Source of the DNA: Natronospira elongata
Lineage (GTDB): Bacteria > Pseudomonadota > Gammaproteobacteria > Natronospirales > Natronospiraceae
NCBI RefSeq assembly: GCF_034931365.1
Contig: NZ_JAYGII010000021.1
Location: 1-44,423 of the forward strand
DNA: 44,423 bases
Reading direction: 5' to 3'
Program-made: the position numbers and the translations under genes
The notes under the pieces: model-generated
Seen by the model: only the letters and a program-made list of their open reading frames with translations
Told to the model about the DNA's origin: nothing
Databases searched by the model: none
In this document: piece after piece, positions 23,443 through 32,261 of the stretch
How positions within the stretch are numbered: the stretch's first letter is position 1
Layout: the number at the start of each line of letters is the position of its first letter

Positions 23443-26400
23443 TCAGCCGAAACGGCGGCGGCCGGCGAGGCCGATCAGGGCCAGGAGCAGCAGGGCGGGC
23501 AGCAGGGGATCGCTGCGATCAGCGCCGCTCATGCTGCAGCCACCGCCACCGCTACCGGGCACACAACGCTCGGTAGTCAGGCTGATCTCGTTCTGATCAG
23601 GCGCTGCATCCACCTCGCTGTTGCTGACCGTCAGCTCCAGGGTGTAGTCACGGCTGCAAAGCAGGCCGGTGGCTTCCAGCTCCAGCAACTCCGTGGCTGC
23701 CACGTCCGTGACCGAGCCACTGGTTACCAGACTACGATCACCGCTGTCGTGGTCGACCGCGTGGAGTTCGTAGGTGAACGCCCAACCATTGGTGGTGATC
23801 TCGTAGTTGATCACACCGCCACCGGCAGTGGTGGACTCCAGCTCCGCTTCGATCTCGAAGGGCATGGGCACCAGCGACAGGCTGACATCGCTGACCTCTT
23901 CGCCTGGCTCGAGATCAAAACCCTGGCCGTTGTTGTCGTTGATGGCGATGTCATAGCCATCGGCGAAGGCAGCCACGGCCGGATAGAAGGGTTCCGGGCT
24001 GAGGCTGAAGCTGAACTGGGCGGTGCCGGGGCCAATGAACTGCTGGACACCGGCCTCTTCCAGATCACCGTCTGCATCTTCGCGGAAGATGACCACGGTG
24101 GTGGGGCGGTCACTGGGGATGTCCTGCACGGAGCCGGAGACCTGGGCGAGGAATCCACCGAGCACCACCGGCATCTGCAGATCCAGGCCGTCGTTGTCAC
24201 TGACAAAGTGAATCCGGCCCTCGGTGGACTCGGCTTGGTCAAGGTCGGAGAAGGTGACGGTGAGTTCGACCGTCTCGCCTTCGGCAATGCTGAAGCTGGA
24301 CGGCTCCACATCAATGGTGACGCCGTCCGGCTCTTCCACGATCACCTCGAAGCTGCCACCCTCGGCAGTCCCGCGCAGGGTCCGGGTCAGGGTGCAACTG
24401 GCATCGCAGCCGGCGGTGGAGAAGCTGGCCAGGTTGAGCTGTCCCGGATTGCCACCCAGGGCCGGGTTGGCCGCATCGAAGTTGGCAGCGGTCTCGTCCA
24501 GAACAAAGCCCACGTTGGCGGCTCGGTTCAGATCCACCCGACCGGCGCCGCGACCAAATGGAGTAGCCTCGGTCCCGTCAAATTCCAACAGCTCGGGCTG
24601 AGCGCTGAGCATGAGAGCCGATTTCACCTCGCCGGCCGTCCAGTCCGGGCGCACGGCCATGAGCAGGCCGGCGGCACCGGCCACGTGAGGACTGGCCATG
24701 GAGGTGCCGGTCAGGGCGCCGAAAACCGACTGGTTCTCGTCACCGGCGACCGGGGCGAGAATGAAGGTACCGGGAGCGGCCAGATCAGGGCCGAGACGGC
24801 CGGGCACCACTTCAACGGGACCCCGGGAACTGCTGGGGTTGAGGCGATCGGCCTCGTCCGGGTCATGGCTGATTCCCGGCTCGCTGACGCTCATGGTGGG
24901 GTCGGCGTGATCCTGGATCCAGTCGACAACGGCGGCACCATCCACATCGGAGATCATCATCGAGGGGATGGACACGGGTTCTTCCATGCCCATGACGATG
25001 AGCTCGCCGGGTTCGTTGTTGATCATCAGAACAAAGACCGCACCGGCGTCGGCGGCATGGTTGATCTTGTCCGAGAATACGCAGTCGCCCCGTTCCATCA
25101 CCGCGATGGCACCACTGAAGTCACCCTGGGCGAAGGCCTCGCAACCACGTTCATTGCCCGGGTCCACATCGCCGGCCCAGATCAGTTCCTTGTCGTCCAG
25201 GCCGGTCACCAGCGGACCGTCACCGGGAACGGCTTCGAGATCCTGCAGCTCGTCAGGGACATCGCCGGGGCCGGACACGGAAGGCATGGGATCCTGGATG
25301 ATGCGGTCATGGGTGCTATTGGCCACCGCCACGGCCCAGGGGGCCAGGGCCGGGACGCCGATGGTGGCGTCACCGGGGCCGGAATTACCGGCGGCCACGG
25401 CCGGGAAGATACCGGCCTCGCGCATGGAGAGAATCCCCATGGAGTCAAAACGGGCCCAGGGGGAAATCTGGGCATCCAGGCCGATGGAGTAATTCATCAC
25501 CATTCGGGTATCCGGAGAAACCTGGAGAATGGCGTCGAAGTCCTCGACGACGTCTTCCATGGCCTGAGTGAGCGTGGAGATTTCACAGCAGGCGTTATAG
25601 CTGATGATGTTGCCACGAGGTGCCACGCCCTGGATGGAGGTGGGCTCGTCGCCAATGAAATCCACATCCACGGGGTTGCCCGCGGCCGTACCGGCCACAT
25701 GGGAGCCGTGGCCGTCGATGTCCACCGGACTGCCACCCATGATTTCAGGGTAGCCATACATGCCGATGAGCTTGTCATTGCACATGGACTCGGCGGGGTC
25801 ATCACCGGCGCAATTGCCAAGGAAATTCCCGCTGCCGAGGGGGTTCTCGTGGCTGTAACCGTCCGAGGCCTGGGCGGCGAAGCTGGGGTTCCAGGGATCA
25901 ATTCCGGTGTCGATGATGGCAAAGACAATGCCTTCGCCCTGACTGCCGGCATGGCCGCTGACGGCACTGCCATCCCAGATTGCCGGGGCACCGATCCAGC
26001 CAGGGCCGGCGTCGGTGAGCAGCTCCACCTGGTGATCCCGCTCCACCAGGCGAACGCCCGGCACGCGGGCCAATTGCTCGGCTTCCGCCGGCGTCATGCG
26101 GGCGGTGAAGCCGTTGTTGGCGAGTCGGAAAACATGGACCGGTTCGATTTCCCGGCCAAGCACTTCGCTCAGACGATCAAGGAAGCTGTCCCGCTGCTGA
26201 TCCAGATGGCTCAGATAGGACTGGCTGGCGTCGCTCTGCAAATTGATGCCGGCCTGCCCGCGCACTGCGGGCGAAGTCGCGGCCAGTTCCGGGTTGCCGC
26301 CCCGATAGAGGGCCAGCGGTTTGTCATCCAGCCGAACCAGATACAGGGCCTTGTCGGTGTGCCATCCGGCGCGGATGGCTTCGCGGTCTTCTTCACCGAC

Positions 26401-26520
26401 GAAATGACGGACCTCAACCGGCCCGGCCAGTGCCTGGCTGGCGGCGGATACCGCGACCAGGGCAACCGCCCCGAGAATGACGGCCATGCGGTCCATCAGG
26501 CCCCTTTGCTTGCTTCTCAT
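23443..26520 (-). CDS. Secreted S8 (subtilisin) family serine protease with PA domain and C-terminal sorting tail (1)
   Basis: 1025 residues. Signal peptide about 1-32 (ends SQALA), then an I9-like propeptide (about 55-170). The S8 catalytic residues are Asp204 (FAIIDTGIDPW), His271 (DGHGSHVAGT) and Ser607 (GTSMASPHVAG), with Asn379 in AAGNSG. A protease-associated (PA) domain is inserted at about 440-540. The tail holds beta domains, including CDASCTLTRT, a Cys-x3-Cys motif shared with the two other proteases. It ends in Cys995-Ser...DPLLP, a hydrophobic helix and RRRFG, probably a cell-surface sorting signal. GGGGAGG precedes the start. A gamma-glutamyltransferase lies immediately upstream on the same strand. 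Confidence 0.94.
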   Translation of the reverse strand: MRSKQRGLMDRMAVILGAVALVAVSAASQALAGPVEVRHFVGEEDREAIRAGWHTDKALYLVRLDDKPLALYRGGNPELAATSPAVRGQAGINLQSDASQSYLSHLDQQRDSFLDRLSEVLGREIEPVHVFRLANNGFTARMTPAEAEQLARVPGVRLVERDHQVELLTDAGPGWIGAPAIWDGSAVSGHAGSQGEGIVFAIIDTGIDPWNPSFAAQASDGYSHENPLGSGNFLGNCAGDDPAESMCNDKLIGMYGYPEIMGGSPVDIDGHGSHVAGTAAGNPVDVDFIGDEPTSIQGVAPRGNIISYNACCEISTLTQAMEDVVEDFDAILQVSPDTRMVMNYSIGLDAQISPWARFDSMGILSMREAGIFPAVAAGNSGPGDATIGVPALAPWAVAVANSTHDRIIQDPMPSVSGPGDVPDELQDLEAVPGDGPLVTGLDDKELIWAGDVDPGNERGCEAFAQGDFSGAIAVMERGDCVFSDKINHAADAGAVFVLMINNEPGELIVMGMEEPVSIPSMMISDVDGAAVVDWIQDHADPTMSVSEPGISHDPDEADRLNPSSSRGPVEVVPGRLGPDLAAPGTFILAPVAGDENQSVFGALTGTSMASPHVAGAAGLLMAVRPDWTAGEVKSALMLSAQPELLEFDGTEATPFGRGAGRVDLNRAANVGFVLDETAANFDAANPALGGNPGQLNLASFSTAGCDASCTLTRTLRGTAEGGSFEVIVEEPDGVTIDVEPSSFSIAEGETVELTVTFSDLDQAESTEGRIHFVSDNDGLDLQMPVVLGGFLAQVSGSVQDIPSDRPTTVVIFREDADGDLEEAGVQQFIGPGTAQFSFSLSPEPFYPAVAAFADGYDIAINDNNGQGFDLEPGEEVSDVSLSLVPMPFEIEAELESTTAGGGVINYEITTNGWAFTYELHAVDHDSGDRSLVTSGSVTDVAATELLELEATGLLCSRDYTLELTVSNSEVDAAPDQNEISLTTERCVPGSGGGGCSMSGADRSDPLLPALLLLALIGLAGRRRFG

Positions 26521-26549
26521 GTTGTGATTCCTCCCCTGCTACAGACAAC

Positions 26550-26577
26550 GGGGGCCGGGTCTTTCGAACCGGCCCCC
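26550..26577 (-). terminator. Strong hairpin between ggt and the S8 protease gene
   Basis: GGGGGCCGG and CCGGCCCCC pair perfectly around a 10-nt loop, 30 bp before the protease start codon. There is no T-run on the minus strand, so it is a weak terminator at best. It could attenuate or stabilise a ggt-protease transcript. Confidence 0.45.
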
Positions 26578-26608
26578 AAAGAATCGACAAGATACCCCAG
26601 ATCGGAGT

Positions 26609-28309
26609 TCAGTACACGTCCGGACTGCCCTCCCCGCGCGGGTCGGAGGCAGCCTCCAGTTCACCGGTCATGCGATCCCAGATGACCAGCTGCAGATTGC
26701 CCCAGGGCCGGCCGCGGGGCTCCACCTTGTGGCCCTTGGATTCCAGGACGTCGATGGTGTCGCGGCTCAGGGCGCCGGGCTCATAGCTGATGTGGTCCGG
26801 ACGATATTGGTGATGAAATCGGCGCTGCTCGACAATCTCCTCGGGCTCCAGACCTTCCTTCCAGGCCAGAATGCCGTGCAGCACCGTGGTGATGATGCGG
26901 GAACCGCCGGGGCTGCCGAGCACGGCCACGCCGCGATCGTCCTCGATGAAGGTGGGCGTCATGCTGGAGAGCATGCGCTTGCCGGGCTCGATGGCATTGG
27001 CGGCGGAGGAAACCAGCTCGAAGCCGTCCGGGCTGCCGGGCCGGGCGGAGAAGTCATCCATTTCATTGTTGAGGATCACACCCGTGCCCTCCGGCATGAA
27101 ACCGGAACCGAACCAGAAGTTGATCGAGAGAGTGCCACCAACCCGGTTGCCGGCCCGGTCGATGATGGAGAAATGGGTGGTCTCCGGGCCCTCGCCGTCA
27201 TCAACCACGCCCGGCAGGGCGTCGCTGGGCGTGGCCTGGTCGCTGCGGATACCTGCCCGCAGACCGGCGGCGTACCAGGGGTGGGTCAGCTTATCCAGCG
27301 GCATGTCCACGAAATCCGGGTCACCCAGCCAGGCACCCCGGTCCCGATAGGCACGGCGCAAGGCCTCGCTGATCAGATGCGTGCGGGTGGCGGCATCCAG
27401 GTTTTCCAGATCAAAGCCTTCCAGGATGTTGAGCGTGGTGGCCAGGGCCACGCCGCCGGCACTGGGCGGCGACGCGGCGGTGATGCGGCTGCCTCGATAC
27501 TCGCTGACGATGGGTTCTCGTTCCACTACCTGGTAATCGGCCAGGTCCTGCAACCGCCAGATGCCACCCGCCTCGCGCACGCCCTCGACCATGCGCTCGG
27601 CCAGTTCACCACGGTAAAAGCCGTCATGGCCATAGTCCGCCAGCCGCTCCAGCGTCTCGGCCAGGTCCGGCTGCTTGAGGACCCAGCCCTCCTCCGGGAC
27701 CTCGCCCTCATCCAGGAAGACCTCCACACCGGCGGGCCAGCGCTCGAGCACTTCCTTCTTGAAGCGCACACCGCGGACATAGCGCTCGCCGACCTCGAAG
27801 CCTTCACGGGCGTAGCGAATGGCGGGGGCCAGGTTCTCGGCCAGGCTGAGATTGCCGTAATTCTCACTGATATGCACCAGCGCGGCCGGCTGGCCGGGGA
27901 TGGCGGCAGCCAGGGGACCGTTGCGGGACAGATCCGTGTCCACCTGCCCGTCCTCGTCGATATACATGTCGGCGGTGGACTCGGCGGGGGCCGTTTCGCG
28001 GCCATCCACCATGATGCTGCGATCCGAATCGGCCTCATGCAGCAGCCAGAAACCGCCGCCGCCCACGCCGGAGCCAAAGGGCTCGACCACGGCCAGCGCG
28101 GCACTGACCGCCACGGCAGCATCAAAGGCATTGCCACCAGCGGCCAATATCTCACGCCCGGCCTCGGTGGCCAGAGGATGGGCGGTAGCGACAGCCCCGC
28201 CCTCGCCCGCCGGCTCGGCCGGCGTCGCGGGTTCAGTCGCCGGCCCGGCACAGGCGATGACAGTGACCAGGGTGATCAGCAGGATGAGGGAGCGGCAGAG
28301 CTTTTGCAT
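26609..28309 (-). CDS. ggt: Gamma-glutamyltransferase (lipoprotein)
   Basis: 566 residues, full length. The lipoprotein signal ends in VIAC with Cys20 as the lipidation site, so the enzyme is probably anchored in the periplasm. The large-subunit motif SGVGGGGFWLL is followed near residue 376 by ETTHFSIID. Thr377, the nucleophile, starts the small subunit after autocleavage. Further motifs are SSMTPTFIEDD and LGSPGGSRIITTVL. It hydrolyses or transfers the gamma-glutamyl group of glutathione and peptides. It lies 88 bp upstream of the protease on the same strand, consistent with a shared role in peptide use. Confidence 0.96.
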   Translation of the reverse strand: MQKLCRSLILLITLVTVIACAGPATEPATPAEPAGEGGAVATAHPLATEAGREILAAGGNAFDAAVAVSAALAVVEPFGSGVGGGGFWLLHEADSDRSIMVDGRETAPAESTADMYIDEDGQVDTDLSRNGPLAAAIPGQPAALVHISENYGNLSLAENLAPAIRYAREGFEVGERYVRGVRFKKEVLERWPAGVEVFLDEGEVPEEGWVLKQPDLAETLERLADYGHDGFYRGELAERMVEGVREAGGIWRLQDLADYQVVEREPIVSEYRGSRITAASPPSAGGVALATTLNILEGFDLENLDAATRTHLISEALRRAYRDRGAWLGDPDFVDMPLDKLTHPWYAAGLRAGIRSDQATPSDALPGVVDDGEGPETTHFSIIDRAGNRVGGTLSINFWFGSGFMPEGTGVILNNEMDDFSARPGSPDGFELVSSAANAIEPGKRMLSSMTPTFIEDDRGVAVLGSPGGSRIITTVLHGILAWKEGLEPEEIVEQRRFHHQYRPDHISYEPGALSRDTIDVLESKGHKVEPRGRPWGNLQLVIWDRMTGELEAASDPRGEGSPDVY

Positions 28310-28368
28310 GGTGGTTTCGGTTCGTTTCGGGTGAGTTGTATGGGGGTGGGATAGGGTAACTTAGGTTA

Positions 28369-28389
28369 GGGGTTAGGGGTTAGGGGTTA
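28369..28389. repeat. Heptamer repeat (GGGGTTA)3
   Basis: Three exact GGGGTTA units in the divergent ggt-coaD interval. Confidence 0.85.
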
Positions 28390-28393
28390 GGAG

Positions 28394-28421
28394 AGTGCTG
28401 AGTGCTGAGTGCTGAGTGCTG
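28394..28421. repeat. Heptamer repeat (AGTGCTG)4
   Basis: Four exact units 5 bp after the GGGGTTA block. The same pair of families occurs in the same order at 6642-6742. Confidence 0.9.
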
Positions 28422-28517
28422 AGTGCGAGGGGGTAGCGGGGTCCGCCTCTGCGAGGGGTGTTTGGGGAGAGCTGCTAGAATGGTTGGGTATCTCGACGTC
28501 TGGCTGAAGGAAGAACA

Positions 28518-29003
28518 ATGAGTGTGAAGGCCCTTTACCCCGGCACCTTCGATCCCATAACCAATGGCCATGCAGACCTGGTCCGGCGGGCGGCGCGGCT
28601 GTTCGACAGTGTGGTGGTGGCGATTGCCGCCAGTCCCGGCAAGCAGCCCCGCTTTTCTCTTGATGAGCGGGTGCGCTTTGCAGAGCTTGCTCTGGAAGAG
28701 CTGGACAATGTGGAGGTGAAGCCCTTTGAGGGCCTGACGGTGGAATTTGCCCGGGAACACGGGATTTCCGCCATTGTCCGCGGGCTACGGGCGGTGTCGG
28801 ATTTCGAGTTCGAGTTTCAGTTGGCGGCCATGAACCGGCACCTTGAGAATGGGGTGGAGACGGTGTTTCTGACCCCCAGCGAGCAGTACACCTTCGTTTC
28901 CTCGAGCCTCGTGCGGGAGATTGCCAGCCTGGGGGGCGATGTCTCGGACTTTGTCCATCCCACCGTGGAAGCCGAGCTCAAGAAGGTGCTGGCCAAATCC
29001 TGA
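28518..29003 (+). CDS. coaD: Phosphopantetheine adenylyltransferase CoaD
   Basis: 161 residues. The nucleotidyltransferase TxGH-type motif is in YPGTFDPITNGH. AIVRGLRAVSDFEFEFQ and the YTFVSSSLVREIA motif (ISSTxxR type) are present. It makes dephospho-CoA from 4'-phosphopantetheine and ATP. GAAGGAAGAAC lies before the ATG. It converges with rsmD, whereas these two genes are often co-directional in relatives. Confidence 0.98.
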   Translation: MSVKALYPGTFDPITNGHADLVRRAARLFDSVVVAIAASPGKQPRFSLDERVRFAELALEELDNVEVKPFEGLTVEFAREHGISAIVRGLRAVSDFEFEFQLAAMNRHLENGVETVFLTPSEQYTFVSSSLVREIASLGGDVSDFVHPTVEAELKKVLAKS

Positions 29004-29049
29004 TTGCCCGTCCTGGATTGGCCGTGATTGGCCGTCCTGGGCCCCGGCA

Positions 29050-29646
29050 TCAGTCGTGGTCGGGGACGGCGAGGCCGAAACCGACTTCGCCCGCCCTGGA
29101 TTGACGGTGCCAGCGCCAGCCTTCCGGCAGCGCCGGGGCCTCGGCCCGGGCCCGGTACTCAATGTAGAGTTGCGCCTCCGGAGACAACCAGCCGCCGCTG
29201 GCCAGGGCGCACAGGACCGGCCAATGGAGGCCGGCATCGTAGGGCGGGTCGAGCATGACCAGGTCAAATTGCTGTTCGGGCGCGCCGGCCAGCCAGGCCA
29301 GCACATCACGCTCGATCACAGCCCCCTCGCGGGCATCCAGCGCTTCCAGGTGGCCGCGCAGGGTGGCGGCCAGGTGACGATCCCGCTCCACGAACAGCAC
29401 CGAGGCCGCGCCCCGCGACAGGGCCTCCAGGCCCAGCGCGCCGGTGCCGGCGAACAGGTCCACGACTCGAGCCCCGACTAACTCGGGGCCCAGCCAATTG
29501 AACAGGGTTTCGCGCACCCGATCCGGACTGGGACGCACACCGCCGCTTTCCGGGAAACTCAATCGCCGGCCGCGCCAGCGCCCGCCAATGAGCCGAAGCC
29601 GGTTGCGGGGGCCGCCTCCACGGGCGGATTGTCTGCGCCGTTTCAT
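29050..29646 (-). CDS. rsmD: 16S rRNA (guanine(966)-N(2))-methyltransferase RsmD
   Basis: 198 residues from ATG 29646 after GGGAGCAGGAAA; the longer open frame upstream has no family similarity. The basic N terminus KRRRQSARGG is followed by LRLIGGRWRGRRL and GVRPSPDRVRETLFNWL. The SAM site is VVDLFAGTGALGLEALSRGA and the catalytic motif is DLVMLDPPYD. It methylates G966 of 16S rRNA. ftsY lies beyond the lipase gene; rsmD-ftsY divergence is common in gammaproteobacteria, with the lipase gene inserted here. Confidence 0.96.
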   Translation of the reverse strand: MKRRRQSARGGGPRNRLRLIGGRWRGRRLSFPESGGVRPSPDRVRETLFNWLGPELVGARVVDLFAGTGALGLEALSRGAASVLFVERDRHLAATLRGHLEALDAREGAVIERDVLAWLAGAPEQQFDLVMLDPPYDAGLHWPVLCALASGGWLSPEAQLYIEYRARAEAPALPEGWRWHRQSRAGEVGFGLAVPDHD

Positions 29647-29674
29647 TTTCCTGCTCCCAACTGGGGTCGTACGC

Positions 29675-29703
29675 TTGTTTGAAAGCGCACACCTACCTAT
29701 AGT
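29675..29703 (+). promoter_or_regulatory. Possible promoter of the lipase gene
   Basis: TTGTTT and TATAGT hexamers separated by 17 bp in the divergent rsmD-lipase region. The -10 is good and the -35 weak. Transcription from here would give a leader of nearly 190 nt. Confidence 0.35.
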
Positions 29704-29751
29704 TACCGGTGTGTTGTCAAATAACAGGCCGGTTTGCCGTTCTCTGACGGG

Positions 29752-29790
29752 CCCATCCGCTGTCGTCTCATGACAACAACAGCCGATGGG
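29752..29790 (+). other. Hairpin in the lipase leader
   Basis: CCCATCCGCTGT and ACAGCCGATGGG pair with one mismatch, with further pairing inside (GTCGTC/GACAAC). It is located 110 bp before the lipase start. No T-run follows. Confidence 0.35.
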
Positions 29791-29900
29791 ATCAGAAGGA
29801 GCCCCGTCATACCGAATTCCGGTCATGGTATGCGACTGGGTTACGGCGCTCCATACGGGCCCATGCCCAGCCTGGCGTTTTCGCCCTGGAGGAATAAAAA

Positions 29901-32033
29901 ATGTTGAAACGTGTCTTGCCTGTCGCAGCACTGGTCCCGGCCCTTGGCCTGGGTGCCTGCTTCGTTTCCGATTCCGAGAGTACCGATCCCGAACAGAATC
30001 CGTCCGATGGCTTCAAGGCCGAGTTCGTGGCCACCGCCCAGGTCCTGCCCTTCGGCAACGATCTCTATCTGGCGGGGAGCGAGGACGGGACTCTGAATAT
30101 TGTGGTCTCGGACGAGACGGATCTCGGCAATCCCCTGGCCGCCATGAACATGCTGGATGGCTTTTCCAATACCGCCTCGGCCTATGTGAAGACCACCGAT
30201 GCCATTGACGGTAACTCCATCCAGTACTGGGCTCCGACCGATCCGGGCAATGTGGTGATGGTCGATGTCACCAATCCGGAGGACCCGCAGGTCCTGGTCC
30301 CCGGCGAGGATTACGAGGTTGTGGTCTCTGATGTGCAGCATGATGCGCGGATGCGGATGTTCTTCCGCCCCCTGCGTCCGCTGGGCAGTGATCAGGTGGA
30401 CGGCGACGGCAACCCGGTGCCTTCCCGCTACATGGCCCTGCTGACCAGCGGCCTTGAGAGCACCACCGGTCAGTCGCTGGCGCCTTCCAGACAGTTCGAG
30501 ACGGTGCGGGACGCTGCCCTGGCCGATCAGGAATTGGACGATCCCACCCTGGAGCAGGTCCGTCAGGCGCTGCAGCCGGCCCTGCAGGCCGCCACCGCGC
30601 CGATTCCCTTCGGCCTCGGCTATGAGGGCGAGGAGATTGCCGTGATCTGGACCTTCCAGACTCAGTCGGCCACTTCCAGCCTGGAACTGGTGGCGGATAG
30701 TGCCAGCCCGCAGGAAGCGGGGGCCCTGCCCACCGGACTGGACAGCGACGATGCCAATCCGGATCTGGCGGGTCTGGCCGAGATCTGGGTGGGTTTCACC
30801 ACCGTGCCCTACTACCACGACGCGGATAACCCCCTGAGTGGCTATTGGACCGCCGAGGACGGTGCTGCCCTGACCCGTTTCAACCCCATGCCGGAGGTGC
30901 GGGACGATCTGCGGGTGCCCTTGTTCGTGACCGTGCCCAGTGAGGCGGCGCGGATGTCGCCCGAATGTCCGGCGGATGATGTGCCGGCCGACGGCTGGCC
31001 GGTGGTGATGTTCCAGCATGGTATTACCGGCAACCGCAGTCAGACCCTGGGTCTGGCCGATGCCTTCGGCTGCCAGGGCTATGCCATGGTGGCCATTGAT
31101 CACCCCCTGCACGGCATTGTCGACCCGAGCAGCCCGCTCTTCGTTGGCCCGGAAAGCCCGCTGTATGAAATGGGCGTTCGGGAACGGCACTTCTACATGG
31201 TCGATGGCGAGCCCTCCGACCCCGCTGATGTACTGGAAGCCGGCGGTGCCTTCGACGACTCCGGCGACCACTACATCAACATTGCCAGCACGCTGAGCAG
31301 TCGCGACAATCTGCGCCAGTCGGTGGCCGATCTGCTGCATCTGTCCCAGACCGTGGGCACCATCGCCAATCTGGCTGACGAGGGCGACGGGCCGCAATTC
31401 CTGCCGCTGGATGCCGACCGCAAGTTCTTCGTCGGTCACTCCCTGGGTGGCATCGCCGGTACCAGCTTCACCAGCCTGGACGATAGTGTTGGTGCTTCGG
31501 TGCTGGCCATGCCCGGTGGCATGATTACCGACCTGTTGCAGGATTCGCCCACCTTTGGCCCACGGATCCGTGCCGGCCTGCGGGAGCAGAACCCCAACCT
31601 GCAGCCCGGGCAGCCGCTGTTCGAGAACTTCTTCCGCCAGGCCCAGTCGGTGATCGATGCGGGTGACCCGGCCAATTACGGCGCCGGCGCCCAGGACAGC
31701 AATGTCTTCATGATCGAGGTGGACGGTGATTCCGTGGTGCCCAACAGCGCCACCCAGTATCTGGCCGACACCGTGGATCTGACCCAGGTCAGCAGCAACG
31801 CCGATAATGTGGAAGGTGGCGGCAGCGGCATTGTTCGCTACATCGCCGGCAACCACGGCTCGCTGCTGCAGCCGGGTGCGGATGACATTGAAAGCATCTG
31901 TGCTTTCTTTGCCATTCAGTACCACACCTTCTCCTACATCATTGCCGCGGACATGGGTCTGCCCGCCATTGATGTGGACGGCAGCCATCCCCAGGCACCG
32001 GATGCCTGTGCGGGGATTGATGTGGTTGAGTGA
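29901..32033 (+). CDS. VolA/Pla-1-type extracellular lipase (lipoprotein)
   Basis: 710 residues. The lipobox LGLGAC gives lipidation at Cys20, and an acidic spacer follows. The N-terminal half (about 40-330) resembles the virulence-factor lipase N-terminal domain (FSNTASAYVKTTDAIDG, RYMALLTSGL). The C-terminal alpha/beta hydrolase has VVMFQHGITGN and the nucleophile elbow GHSLGG with Ser514. The likely Asp lies in VDGDSVVPN and the His in AGNHGSLL. VolA/Pla-1/cef-type proteins are surface-exposed lysophospholipases or lipases that feed on host or environmental lipid. GGAGGAATAAAAA is a strong ribosome site. Confidence 0.9.
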   Translation: MLKRVLPVAALVPALGLGACFVSDSESTDPEQNPSDGFKAEFVATAQVLPFGNDLYLAGSEDGTLNIVVSDETDLGNPLAAMNMLDGFSNTASAYVKTTDAIDGNSIQYWAPTDPGNVVMVDVTNPEDPQVLVPGEDYEVVVSDVQHDARMRMFFRPLRPLGSDQVDGDGNPVPSRYMALLTSGLESTTGQSLAPSRQFETVRDAALADQELDDPTLEQVRQALQPALQAATAPIPFGLGYEGEEIAVIWTFQTQSATSSLELVADSASPQEAGALPTGLDSDDANPDLAGLAEIWVGFTTVPYYHDADNPLSGYWTAEDGAALTRFNPMPEVRDDLRVPLFVTVPSEAARMSPECPADDVPADGWPVVMFQHGITGNRSQTLGLADAFGCQGYAMVAIDHPLHGIVDPSSPLFVGPESPLYEMGVRERHFYMVDGEPSDPADVLEAGGAFDDSGDHYINIASTLSSRDNLRQSVADLLHLSQTVGTIANLADEGDGPQFLPLDADRKFFVGHSLGGIAGTSFTSLDDSVGASVLAMPGGMITDLLQDSPTFGPRIRAGLREQNPNLQPGQPLFENFFRQAQSVIDAGDPANYGAGAQDSNVFMIEVDGDSVVPNSATQYLADTVDLTQVSSNADNVEGGGSGIVRYIAGNHGSLLQPGADDIESICAFFAIQYHTFSYIIAADMGLPAIDVDGSHPQAPDACAGIDVVE

Positions 32034-32057
32034 GTTGGCTGTTTCAAGCTGACGGGA

Positions 32058-32086
32058 AAGGCGGCCTTCGGGTCGCCTTTTTTTTG
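32058..32086 (+). terminator. Rho-independent terminator of the lipase gene
   Basis: AAGGCGGCC-TTCG-GGTCGCCTT, a 9-bp stem with a stable UUCG-type loop followed by a run of T residues, 24 bp after the lipase stop. Confidence 0.9.
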
Positions 32087-32097
32087 GTAGTTATGAT

Positions 32098-32174
32098 CCG
32101 TAGGAGCGGATTCATCCGCGATTGGTCAAAGGGCCTGGCAGGAGGCTTTATCGCGGATGAATCCGCTCCTACGG
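32098..32174. repeat. Paired REP element
   Basis: CCGTAGGAGCGGATTCATCCGCGA ... ATCGCGGATGAATCCGCTCCTACGG between the lipase terminator and ftsY. Confidence 0.9.
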
Positions 32175-32261
32175 GTGGGCAAAGATTTTTCGTGGCCCTT
32201 ACCCGTGGCTGCTTTTTGATACGATAGCGGCTTTGTCCGGACCCAGAAGCGGCCATCCTCA

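Noticed and set aside
23368..26685. A 1105-codon open frame on the plus strand, antisense to S8 protease 1
   Set aside because: It mirrors the protease codons exactly, is full of Gly/Ala/His/Val runs without any domain, and similar antisense frames shadow almost every long gene here (744 codons over the ligase-like gene and miaB, 715 over the lipase, 702 and 502 over protease 2). This is a GC-rich codon-bias effect.
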